Shown: in pieces, positions 17,187 to 24,891 of the stretch
Layout of the letters: each line of letters begins with the position of its first letter
How positions within the stretch are numbered: position 1 is the first letter of the stretch
Assembly: GCA_030606335.1 (NCBI GenBank)
Contig: JAUWGP010000002.1
Span: 1-64,000 of the forward strand
From: Caldifarciminota bacterium
GTDB taxonomy: Bacteria; Hydrothermota; UBA3073
Direction of reading: 5' to 3'
Length of the DNA stretch: 64,000 nucleotides
Position numbers and translations under genes: made by a program
Notes under the pieces: generated by a model
Database searches by the model: none
Seen by the model: the letters and a program-made list of their open reading frames with translations, nothing else
What the model was told of the DNA's origin: nothing

Positions 17187-19263
17187 GATAGTAAAATTCT
17201 TTAAGAATTCGCTGATGCATAAGATCACCATCTTAATAGTATTTCTTGTAATACTGAATTTACTATTCCCCACTCAACATCTTGGAGTTCCTGTATTAAA
17301 AGAGGGCAACATCGCTGACAAGGACTATATAGCTCCCTATACCTTTGCTATAAGAAAAAGTAATGAGGAGCTTGAGGAGGAAAGAAGACAGGCGATGGAG
17401 TCAGTTACTCCCATTTTCCGTTTAGATGAAGGTGTAAGGAACGAATCCATGCAGAGACTATCAACCTTTTTCCAGAGATACGAGAGAATAGACTCTCTTA
17501 TGACAGAGACTCCGGAAGAAAATAAGGAAGATTTGAGGAAGCTTGCAGAGGATATAATAATTCAGATTTTGGATAGGGGGTTGGTGGAAGATTTAAGCAT
17601 CGTTTATTTTGGTTCAAAGAGAGAGGCTATTGTGCTAAAGAAAACCGGTGAGGAGAAGCGAGTGGAAATTCTTGATGTTAAATCTGCTATAATGTTTACA
17701 AAAGAAAGAGGTATGGAGCTATTAGAGGGGAATGAGGAAAAGGTTATGGCTCTGGTCGAGATTGTTAATAAAACTATAATACCCAATCTGATTTATATGA
17801 AAGAAGAGACAGATGAGAAGAGAAGGCTAGCTGCTGATAATGTAAAGACGACAAAAGGTGTTGTTTTAAAGGGAGAAATGATAGCGAGGGCACACGATCC
17901 TATAACCAAAGAGGCGATTGAAAAGCTATCTTCACTTGCTATCGAGACGGGAGGGGAAAGAGTAAATACGGAAATATTCGGCAGGAATATTATCTTTATA
18001 CTATCTATTTTAGTCCTTCTTGTGCTTCTATACTTCTTGAATAAGTATATACTTTTCGACACCAAGAGATTACTGCTTATTGCAATTATTTATCTACTAC
18101 TGCTATCTTCTGCAAGTCTCGTGGTTCGAAGTGGCATTTCTGTATATGTCATACCTATTGCTATGGCGAGTGTCTTTTTTGCAATATTAATAGGAGAGAA
18201 AGCAGCTATGGCATCTTGTGTGCCTCTCTCCTTTCTTCTGGCAATGTTTATAGGGTTTGGACGTACGGAGGCACTGTTCTGTTTTCCTGTAGCAATTACC
18301 ACGGTATTTGTCGCAAGCAGGATAAGGAAGTTTTCTGATTTTTCAAAGGTGATTCCTTTTGTAACGGTTATATCTGTAGTTGTAGCTTGCGGGTTCGAGA
18401 TATACAAGGGCGGTGGTTATAAAGTAGTGCTTAACTCCCTTGGTTTTGCTGCAATAGGTGGTATAAGTAGTGGTGTGTTAGCAGTTGGTTTACTACCCCT
18501 TTTTGAGAGGGGATTTCGTATAACTACAGACCTTACTTTGGTTGAGCTTACAGACCTGAATCGTCCACTCCTTAAGGCATTATCTATTCAGACTCCAGGA
18601 ACATACAATCACTCCATATTGATAGCATCTATGGTTGAGAGCATTGCATCAAGTATATCTGCAAATTCTTTACTTGCAAGGGCTGGGGCATATTATCATG
18701 ATATAGGGAAGTTAAAAAATCCACTGTATTTTATAGAAAATCAGAAAGAACGGGGCAACCCACATGACACCCTAAGACCAAAAGTAAGTTCAACCATACT
18801 TCGCATGCATGTAAAGGATGGAATAGAAAGGGCAAAAAGGGAGGGATTGCCTGAAGAGATTATAGACATAATAAGGGAACATCATGGTAGAACGCTCATG
18901 GAATCTCTCTATTATAAGGCAAAAGAAGAGGATCCCAATGTTAGCGAGGATGATTTTAGATATGGGGGTCCCTCTCCCAATACTAAAGAGGCGGCACTGG
19001 TTATGCTGGCGGATGCAGTTGAGGCATCTATTAGAAGTCTTAAAAATCCAACTGCAGTTAGGATTAAGGAACAGATAGACAGAATAATAGATAAAAGAGT
19101 TGAAGATGGCGAGCTGGATAACTGCGATATAACACAAAAGGATTTGAAAAAGATTAGAGATTCATTTTATCCAATACTCTTAGGAGTCTTTCACCCAAGG
19201 GTATCATATCCTAAGGAGAGTAATCAGGGGAATAATAAATTGAAGGGCAAAAATTACAGCTAA
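17161..19263 (+). CDS. 7TM-HD family phosphohydrolase (PgpH-like, putative cyclic-di-AMP phosphodiesterase)
   Basis: The 700-residue membrane protein has one N-terminal helix (about 18-37), an extracytoplasmic 7TMR-HDED domain (about 40-270), a seven-helix membrane block (about 278-460), and a cytoplasmic HD domain. Metal-binding residues are in GTYNHSILIASM (about 480), AYYHDIGKLKNP (about 511) and IIREHHGRTLME, with LADAVEAS further on. In Listeria PgpH, this architecture hydrolyses cyclic-di-AMP; whether this organism makes that nucleotide is not shown by the window. The start overlaps the phoH 3' end, indicating translational coupling. Confidence 0.9.
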   Translation: MKKTIRKDRIVKFFKNSLMHKITILIVFLVILNLLFPTQHLGVPVLKEGNIADKDYIAPYTFAIRKSNEELEEERRQAMESVTPIFRLDEGVRNESMQRLSTFFQRYERIDSLMTETPEENKEDLRKLAEDIIIQILDRGLVEDLSIVYFGSKREAIVLKKTGEEKRVEILDVKSAIMFTKERGMELLEGNEEKVMALVEIVNKTIIPNLIYMKEETDEKRRLAADNVKTTKGVVLKGEMIARAHDPITKEAIEKLSSLAIETGGERVNTEIFGRNIIFILSILVLLVLLYFLNKYILFDTKRLLLIAIIYLLLLSSASLVVRSGISVYVIPIAMASVFFAILIGEKAAMASCVPLSFLLAMFIGFGRTEALFCFPVAITTVFVASRIRKFSDFSKVIPFVTVISVVVACGFEIYKGGGYKVVLNSLGFAAIGGISSGVLAVGLLPLFERGFRITTDLTLVELTDLNRPLLKALSIQTPGTYNHSILIASMVESIASSISANSLLARAGAYYHDIGKLKNPLYFIENQKERGNPHDTLRPKVSSTILRMHVKDGIERAKREGLPEEIIDIIREHHGRTLMESLYYKAKEEDPNVSEDDFRYGGPSPNTKEAALVMLADAVEASIRSLKNPTAVRIKEQIDRIIDKRVEDGELDNCDITQKDLKKIRDSFYPILLGVFHPRVSYPKESNQGNNKLKGKNYS

Positions 19264-19342
19264 AAAAGCTTTTAGTAACTTAATAACTTTGTTGACTTTG
19301 TTGGTATTGTCAAAGTGTCTTAAATAACAATTGGAGGAGCTA

Positions 19343-20008
19343 ATGAGATATAATTTATCGAAAATTATCTTCATATCTTTACTGTTTTGTGCACCTGCCC
19401 TTGCGCAATTTTTCATAGATTCACCATATCCAAGCGAATTATTACAGGGTGATTATAATATTAGTTTGAGGATAGGACCAGAGGGAACTTTGCTCGCAAG
19501 ACTCTCAAGCGTTCCTTTTAGAGGAATCTCTATAGGGATTTCCTATGGTGGTGAAAAGGTACTCGGCTACAATGAATCGCTATTCTATCCTAATATAGGT
19601 GTTGAGATAAGGTTACTTGTATTAGAGGAGTCAGGACTTTTTCCACGAATTATTCTGGGGTTTGATTCTCAGGGATATGATTGGGATGGTGAAGAATATA
19701 GAGTTGGTTCAAAAGGGATATATTCTCTTCTTGGTAAAGAGATCGGACTGTTTAAGTGTGGTTTAGGCTTAAACTACAGCACAGATAGGGAAAAGATAGG
19801 TGGGTTTTGTGGCGTAATTTTGGATTTGTCACAAACATTCGGTATTGCTGGTGATTACTCATATTACCCGGATGCAGAGGAAAAACAGTTCCTTGCAGCA
19901 GGAGTTAGAACTTATTTTGAAAATGTACTCATTCAGTTCTCATTTAGAGATATAACAGGCGAAAGAGTTGGTAGAGCCATTGATCTGGGTTATACTGGAT
20001 ATTTTTAG
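19343..20008 (+). CDS. Predicted outer-membrane beta-barrel protein
   Basis: A 221-residue protein with a signal peptide (MRYNLSKIIFISLLFCAPALA) and a body of alternating strand-like segments rich in Gly and aromatics, ending in an aromatic residue (DLGYTGYF), as many barrel proteins do. Similar in style to YjbH/TorF-like small barrels in related phyla; function not recognised. The ATG at 19343 is chosen because GGAGG lies 6 nt upstream; an in-frame TTG at 19331 would put the SD inside the gene. It follows pgpH by 79 nt. Confidence 0.6.
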   Translation: MRYNLSKIIFISLLFCAPALAQFFIDSPYPSELLQGDYNISLRIGPEGTLLARLSSVPFRGISIGISYGGEKVLGYNESLFYPNIGVEIRLLVLEESGLFPRIILGFDSQGYDWDGEEYRVGSKGIYSLLGKEIGLFKCGLGLNYSTDREKIGGFCGVILDLSQTFGIAGDYSYYPDAEEKQFLAAGVRTYFENVLIQFSFRDITGERVGRAIDLGYTGYF

Positions 20009-20046
20009 ACCATATTTTATAGATATATGGGTTATATAAAAACTCT

Positions 20047-20688
20047 ATGGAGATAAGACTCATAGTGTTCGACCTTGACGGAACCTTAGTAAAGTATGAA
20101 AACTCGTTGTGGTATGGTTCATGGGATGCCGTAGGATATGCAGCCGGTATTAAAAGAGAGTTTGATAAACTTACATCATACTATCTTCAAAGGTTAGAAT
20201 TATACGAGGATTGGGCTAGTGCCAATGCGAAATTGCTTCAGGGTATATCTGTTGATTGCATTACAAAGAAAATTTTTCCACCACCTTACAGCAAAGGAGT
20301 TAAAGAGGTCTTACCAGAACTTACTAAGAAGTACAGAACCATGATACTCTCGAGTGGAGTAGACCTTGTTGCAAAGAGAGTAAAGGAGGAACTTGGCATA
20401 GAGGTCTCTCTGTCAAATAGACTTTTGAGGAGCAACGGGCTTTTTACAGGAGAAGTGGTCTGTGATGTCCCACTCTTTAAAAAACTTGATATACTTAAAG
20501 ATGAAATAGATAAACTCGGCATATCCTTGGATGAGGTCTGCTCAGTGGGTGATAACGAAAACGATATTCCTGTTTTGAGATCAGTCGGGCTTGGTATCGC
20601 ATTTGAACCAAGGACAGAGAAAGTCAGAGACGCTGCAAGGTATCATATAGATGACTTCCGACAACTTCCTGGGAAATTATGCATTTAA
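20047..20688 (+). CDS. HAD-superfamily phosphatase (SerB-like)
   Basis: A 213-residue phosphohydrolase with HAD motif I VFDLDGTLV (nucleophile and acid Asp), motif II ILSSG, the conserved Lys in LFKKLD, and motif III/IV SVGDNENDIPVLRSVG. The all-helical cap after motif I matches the phosphoserine-phosphatase-like subgroup. Substrate cannot be assigned; phosphoserine or another small phosphoester are the candidates. It is convergent with the transketolase gene. No obvious Shine-Dalgarno precedes the ATG. Confidence 0.85.
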   Translation: MEIRLIVFDLDGTLVKYENSLWYGSWDAVGYAAGIKREFDKLTSYYLQRLELYEDWASANAKLLQGISVDCITKKIFPPPYSKGVKEVLPELTKKYRTMILSSGVDLVAKRVKEELGIEVSLSNRLLRSNGLFTGEVVCDVPLFKKLDILKDEIDKLGISLDEVCSVGDNENDIPVLRSVGLGIAFEPRTEKVRDAARYHIDDFRQLPGKLCI

Positions 20689-20716
20689 AAAGATTGACAA
20701 CTACATATTATGTTTT

Positions 20717-21655
20717 TTATCGAACTTTTATTAATAAATTCTTCATCTCTTTATATATCCTCTCTTCGGTGAGACCATATTTTTCCTTTAACTTATTCCA
20801 GGAACCTGACTCAGCGAAACAATCACTTAGACCCACCTTTGATATATAGCAGGGATGCTCTGAGAGAATTACATCTCCAACTGCGTCTCCCAAACCACCT
20901 ATTGTTGAGTGATCCTCACAGGTCACAACATGACCAGTTTTTGCAGCTTCAACCACAGCCTTCCTGTCAACAGGTTTGATACAGCTCATATCAAATACCT
21001 TTATACCTATACCCTCCTTTTGTAGCTTTTCTGCAGCCTTTAGTGATGGGAAAACCATTATACCACAGGCAATGATTGCCCCATCTTCTCCATCTTTAAG
21101 CTTATTTGCATTCAAGGGATTGAAATTATAACTATCTTCATATATAACAGGAAGGGCAGGTCTTGTAAGTCTTATATAGAAAGGTCCTGGGGTTTTGTAT
21201 GCTTCATGTATAAAAAATCTTGTCTGTGTGGCATCCGATGGAACGATAATCCTAATATTAGGAACGACCCTCATTATTGCTATATCCTCAGCAGCCTGAT
21301 GTGATACACCATCCGGTCCGACAGAGATACCTCCGTGGGTAGCAACTATCTTTACAGAGAGTTTTGGATAACAGATAGCGCTCCGTACCTGTTCCCATGC
21401 CCTTCCTGATGCGAAGAGAGCAAAGGTAGAGGCAAATACAATCTTTCCTGATGAGGCAAGACCTGCTGCTGTACCCATCATATCAGCCTCAGATATCCCC
21501 ATATCGAAGAAACGTTCAGGGAATGTATTCTTAAATAATACTGTCTTGGTTGACATTGCCAGGTCTGCATCAAGGACTATTAAATTCTCGTGTTTTTTTC
21601 CCAATTCAATAAGGGTTTCAGCATAGGCACTACGTAATGACGAAACCTTATTCAT
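20717..21655 (-). CDS. Transketolase, C-terminal subunit
   Basis: The pyrimidine-binding and C-terminal half of a split transketolase (pentose phosphate / DXS-type ThDP enzyme). The protein starts MNKVSSLRSAYAETLIEL and shows ERFFDMGISEADMMGTAAGLA with the ThDP-activating Glu, ATHGGISVGPDGVSHQ, and a transketolase C domain with CEDHSTIGGLGDAV. About 312 residues from this ATG; an upstream in-frame ATG would add ten residues. The partner N-terminal half is at 23530-24360 on the same strand. In most genomes the halves are adjacent; here three other genes separate them. Confidence 0.93.
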   Translation of the reverse strand: MNKVSSLRSAYAETLIELGKKHENLIVLDADLAMSTKTVLFKNTFPERFFDMGISEADMMGTAAGLASSGKIVFASTFALFASGRAWEQVRSAICYPKLSVKIVATHGGISVGPDGVSHQAAEDIAIMRVVPNIRIIVPSDATQTRFFIHEAYKTPGPFYIRLTRPALPVIYEDSYNFNPLNANKLKDGEDGAIIACGIMVFPSLKAAEKLQKEGIGIKVFDMSCIKPVDRKAVVEAAKTGHVVTCEDHSTIGGLGDAVGDVILSEHPCYISKVGLSDCFAESGSWNKLKEKYGLTEERIYKEMKNLLIKVR

Positions 21656-21754
21656 AGTTTTGCAGATTTGAAATAAAAAAAACAAACCATCAATAGAGTA
21701 GACACAACATGTAATGGAAATTCATTAACTTAGACATCTATATTGCCGTATAAA

Positions 21755-22303
21755 TTACTCTAAAACATCTTGGAAACTTTTTAGAAAATCTTTATCTTTA
21801 GTAGCAGCATTAAATGCCTTCAGCCAGCTAATTATGTAAGCTGAATTAAATTTAGGGTTTTTTAGAATTATGGACTTAACATCTTCTATATCTCTCGGTC
21901 TCCCCGCAAAAATTTTGTGTATTATGACATCCTCTATTGATGCAAAGTTTATGGATGTTTCTTTAATTTTTATTTTATTTGCTCTTTTTATTGCCTGTCT
22001 CTCATAAGGGGTTGATGAAAAAATAAAGCCTATTCTTATATCGCTTATGGTATCTCTTGCCGGCAACACATAGGTCTCTCTGACAAAGGTTTCAATATCT
22101 TCAGGTATTGGAGTAGCACTAATATATTCAATAACATCCAAAAGCTCTGGCAATTTGTCGATATTTATACCAAGTGTTATATCAATATCCCTTGTTAGTC
22201 TTGGCTCACCATATAAAAGCACTGCCTGCCCCCCAATTATAATATATGGAATAGAGGCTTTATCCAATGAATTTCCAATCTTTACTATGAGTTGTTCAAA
22301 CAT
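21755..22303 (-). CDS. Nucleotidyltransferase of the AbiEii/DUF6036 type
   Basis: A 182-residue polymerase-beta-fold nucleotidyltransferase. The motif IIIGGQAVLLYGEPRLTRDIDI carries the G[GS]xA and DxD catalytic signature; later IEDVIIHKIFAGRPRDIEDV is the conserved Lys/Asp segment of AbiEii-like proteins. Members often act as toxins or tRNA-modifying transferases paired with a small partner. The 69-residue gene upstream overlaps it by 19 nt, indicating a coupled two-gene unit. Whether it is a toxin-antitoxin system or a housekeeping MNT pair cannot be read from sequence. Confidence 0.82.
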   Translation of the reverse strand: MFEQLIVKIGNSLDKASIPYIIIGGQAVLLYGEPRLTRDIDITLGINIDKLPELLDVIEYISATPIPEDIETFVRETYVLPARDTISDIRIGFIFSSTPYERQAIKRANKIKIKETSINFASIEDVIIHKIFAGRPRDIEDVKSIILKNPKFNSAYIISWLKAFNAATKDKDFLKSFQDVLE

Positions 22304-22494
22304 GAGTTTAGTATTTTTGCTACTTTAATATCTACTTCAACATCCTCCATAAAATCCTTAAGTGGTAAAGCCCCGAGTGTAAGTGCTTCTCTCCACATAG
22401 CCTCGAAAATCTCAAGGGCGCGGAAGTATGTTAATCTCTGGGTTTTAATCTCGTTATGCTTGAGTTCATCTAAGATTTTAAAGTTTTTAACCAT
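22285..22494 (-). CDS. Small partner protein of the nucleotidyltransferase
   Basis: A 69-residue, mostly helical, charged protein (MVKNFKILDELKHNEIKTQR ...) containing YFRALEIFEAMWREALTLG. Its stop overlaps the start of the nucleotidyltransferase gene, the usual order for a small antitoxin or regulatory partner followed by the transferase. No DNA-binding motif is clear. The 18-nt gap to the upstream MBL-fold gene suggests one transcript. Function is inferred only from the coupling. Confidence 0.6.
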   Translation of the reverse strand: MVKNFKILDELKHNEIKTQRLTYFRALEIFEAMWREALTLGALPLKDFMEDVEVDIKVAKILNSCLNNS

Positions 22495-22512
22495 ACGAGA
22501 ACTGTATAAGTG

Positions 22513-23271
22513 TTAAAGTTTATTACCCCTTTTTTTCTCCCAATCATAGTAATCGCCAGTTCTCCTGTAACTGAAAACCTTGGTTCCCTTTGGTAATGTT
22601 TTTTTAAATTCATATATTAGGGAATATTGTTGACGAAGATGTACTGGGATTGTTAGAGCTGGTGTTAAACTTCTTACAGCATCTACAGCACCACCCCAAC
22701 CAAATTCCCGCAGGTTTGGTTCTACTACCACAAAGAGTATATCGATTCCTCTTTGCTTTATATCCATTATGGTGTTATTAAAGGTCTCTTCTATTTCTTT
22801 TTTGGTTTCTCTGTCCAGGTCCTCCCAGATCCATAAAGCAAGGTCTCCAGGGAAGAAGATATGAGCACCTTTGTGTTCTATAAAGAAAGAGATGCCAATA
22901 TCGGTCGAAGCCATTGCAGAAATGTGTGTGGTTCCTATATCTACAGAATCACCAGGTTTTAACGTATTACATCTGTTTTCCATTCCAGAGGTGTAATCAG
23001 GAAATATGTTAAGTGCTTCATTCGAGAATATGAACCTTGAATCAGGTATATTCCTCATCATATCTATGATTTTGGGGTTAAAATGATCAGGATGTGAATG
23101 TGAAGAGAAGAACAGAACGCGCCTTGTTGGGTCTATATAAGGTTCTATGTCGATTTTTTGTGCAAAAAGTCCGACATAGGCGAGGGCATCAAAATCTGGA
23201 TAATCAAATACCATCTGGACTTCGTCGTATGTTATAATAAAGCAGCTATGGAATATATAGGTTATACGCAC
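22513..23271 (-). CDS. MBL-fold metallo-hydrolase
   Basis: A 252-residue metallo-beta-lactamase-fold protein. Zinc ligands appear in FFSSHSHPDHFNP (HxHxDH), with further ligands likely in IFFPGDLALW and IPVHLRQQYSL. It resembles the UlaG/YhfI-like L-ascorbate-lactonase side of the family. Translation starts at GTG with AAGGAG 5 nt upstream. It sits between the two transketolase halves in the same direction, together with the nucleotidyltransferase pair; the substrate is unknown. Confidence 0.85.
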   Translation of the reverse strand: MRITYIFHSCFIITYDEVQMVFDYPDFDALAYVGLFAQKIDIEPYIDPTRRVLFFSSHSHPDHFNPKIIDMMRNIPDSRFIFSNEALNIFPDYTSGMENRCNTLKPGDSVDIGTTHISAMASTDIGISFFIEHKGAHIFFPGDLALWIWEDLDRETKKEIEETFNNTIMDIKQRGIDILFVVVEPNLREFGWGGAVDAVRSLTPALTIPVHLRQQYSLIYEFKKTLPKGTKVFSYRRTGDYYDWEKKRGNKL

Positions 23272-23290
23272 GTAACTCCTTGATATATGG

Positions 23291-23376
23291 AACGCAGATT
23301 CACCCTGTTAAATAATTACAAGTATATACGTTATAAATCACTAATAGCCAACTATTTAACGGGGTAAACGCAGATT
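23291..23376 (-). repeat. Degenerate family B repeat
   Basis: CACCCTGTTAAATA and TATTTAACGGGGTAAA arms flank a spacer containing 'acaagtatata', with 'cgcagatt' at both ends. It is a divergent relative of the 6740 and 28343 repeats. Confidence 0.65.
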
Positions 23377-23529
23377 ATCATGATTATTTGTATATCTATT
23401 TATTCCCAAGAAACAAAGTTAAGAAAAAAGGAGTTGGATTTCCCGTATAGATGATTTACATACCTGACGGCAGGCAGGTATGATTTTGCCGTAAATTCTT
23501 TATCCTGTTTTTCTGCGTTAATCTGCGGC

Positions 23530-24360
23530 CTATAAAGTAACACCATCAACGAATCCAAGTTCTCTGAGTGCTATATCTGCTTCCTCTCTTGTTGGGGGTG
23601 TTCCATGCCATTCAGGTTTTCCCTCCATAAACGATACACCCTTGCCCTTAACTGTATGGGCAATTATAATACTTGGTCTTCCCTTTATTTCTTTTGCTTG
23701 TTCAAGGGCTTCCTTAAGTTCCTCAAATGAATGTCCATCTACCTCAAACACGTTCCATCCAAATGCCTCCCATTTTTCTCTGAATGGCAGAGGATTTTTA
23801 ATATCCTGTATCCTTCCATCTATTTGTAATTCATTAAAGTCAAGAACAGTACAAAGGTTATCAAGCCTATATCTTGCAGATGTCATAGCAGCTTCCCATA
23901 TCTGACCTTCGTTAGTTTCTCCGTCACCAATTACGCAGTATACCCTATAAACCTTTTTATCAAGCTTAGCCCTTAAGGCACAGCCATTTGCAAAGGAGAG
24001 TCCCTGGCCAAGAGAACCAGTGGATGCATCAATACCTGGTGTGTCTAAGGTGTAAGGATGACCCTGGAGCAAGGAACCGCACTTTCTTAAGCTCCAGAGA
24101 TGTATTCTATCAAAATAACCAAGTCTTGACAGTATGGAATAGAGGGTTGGGGCGGCATGGCCTTTTGAAAGGATAAATCTGTCTCTGTTGTCATCATGTG
24201 GATTGTGGGGGTTATGATGCATTACCTTATAATAAAGGGTGACTATAATCTCCACTACAGAAAGCGAACCTCCCGGATGACCGGAACCAGCTCTTGCAAG
24301 CATCTCGATTACATCCCCCCTGACCAATCTTGCTGTTTCCTTTAGTTCGTCGTTATACAT
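23530..24360 (-). CDS. Transketolase, N-terminal (ThDP-binding) subunit
   Basis: The diphosphate-binding half of a split transketolase. The 276 residues carry GHPGGSLSVVEI, DRFILSKGHAAPTLYSIL, the GDGETNEGQIWEAAMTSARY ThDP/Mg motif (GDG...N), and IIAHTVKGKGVSFMEG. It works with the C-terminal subunit at 20717-21655 to transfer two-carbon ketol units in the non-oxidative pentose phosphate pathway. About 830 nt of unrelated genes intervene downstream before the nucleotidyltransferase, and the two subunit genes remain co-directional. No clear ribosome-binding site precedes the ATG. Confidence 0.94.
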   Translation of the reverse strand: MYNDELKETARLVRGDVIEMLARAGSGHPGGSLSVVEIIVTLYYKVMHHNPHNPHDDNRDRFILSKGHAAPTLYSILSRLGYFDRIHLWSLRKCGSLLQGHPYTLDTPGIDASTGSLGQGLSFANGCALRAKLDKKVYRVYCVIGDGETNEGQIWEAAMTSARYRLDNLCTVLDFNELQIDGRIQDIKNPLPFREKWEAFGWNVFEVDGHSFEELKEALEQAKEIKGRPSIIIAHTVKGKGVSFMEGKPEWHGTPPTREEADIALRELGFVDGVTL

Positions 24361-24569
24361 TCTTTTTTGGACGCAGATTTACGCAGGTTGCCGCTGATTA
24401 TTTTTATTTCAAAAACATTTATCTATCTGTGAATTCACTTCATATGTGGTTTAATATTTCTTAATGCAGATTTCTTATTTCAAAGATTTTTCATCCGTGT
24501 TATTCAGCGTTTATCTGCGTCCAATTCTTTTTTGTGTCCAATTTTTAATAACGCAGATAGCATGCAAGA

Positions 24570-24585
24570 TGTTTCACGTGAAACA
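24570..24585. promoter_or_regulatory. parS centromere site
   Basis: The 16-bp perfect palindrome TGTTTCACGTGAAACA matches the widely conserved ParB-binding parS consensus. It lies in the non-coding gap before the sensor-kinase gene, about 16 kb from dnaA, the usual origin-proximal location. parA and parB are not in the window. Confidence 0.88.
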
Positions 24586-24629
24586 TGTGTGTTAATTAGC
24601 TAGACGAGTTTGGATATAGAGACGACGAA

Positions 24630-24780
24630 TTATACCATATAAAGTGGAAAAAGTCAAGAATTTTATTGATAAAATCATTGGGAATATAAAGAAACATCCT
24701 AAAAAAAGATTTCTGAAAAATTCCAGAAATCTGTGTAATCAAGAGAGCTCAAGTGTAGTTTTTAAAGCGCTCTCAAAATT
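24630..24780. repeat. Hairpin repeat, second copy
   Basis: Related to 7050-7165. The stem AGATTTCTG (24707-24715) / CAGAAATCT (24724-24732) is followed by 'aagagagctcaa' and 'gtagttt'. The gap 24361-24882 otherwise holds the parS site, 'cgcagat' fragments of dispersed repeats and the kinase promoter. Confidence 0.6.
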
Positions 24781-24783
24781 TGC

Positions 24784-24812
24784 TTGACTTTTCAGGAAAG
24801 ATGTGGTATCAT
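24784..24812 (+). promoter_or_regulatory. Promoter of the two-component operon
   Basis: TTGACT at 24784-24789, a 17-nt spacer and TATCAT at 24807-24812, about 80 nt before the kinase start. Confidence 0.6.
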
Positions 24813-24891
24813 AATTAATGTTGAGCTAAATATACAAGTTCTTTATAGTATTTTCTAAGGAACCTTATAGTTTTTAAGGAAGATGGTACTT

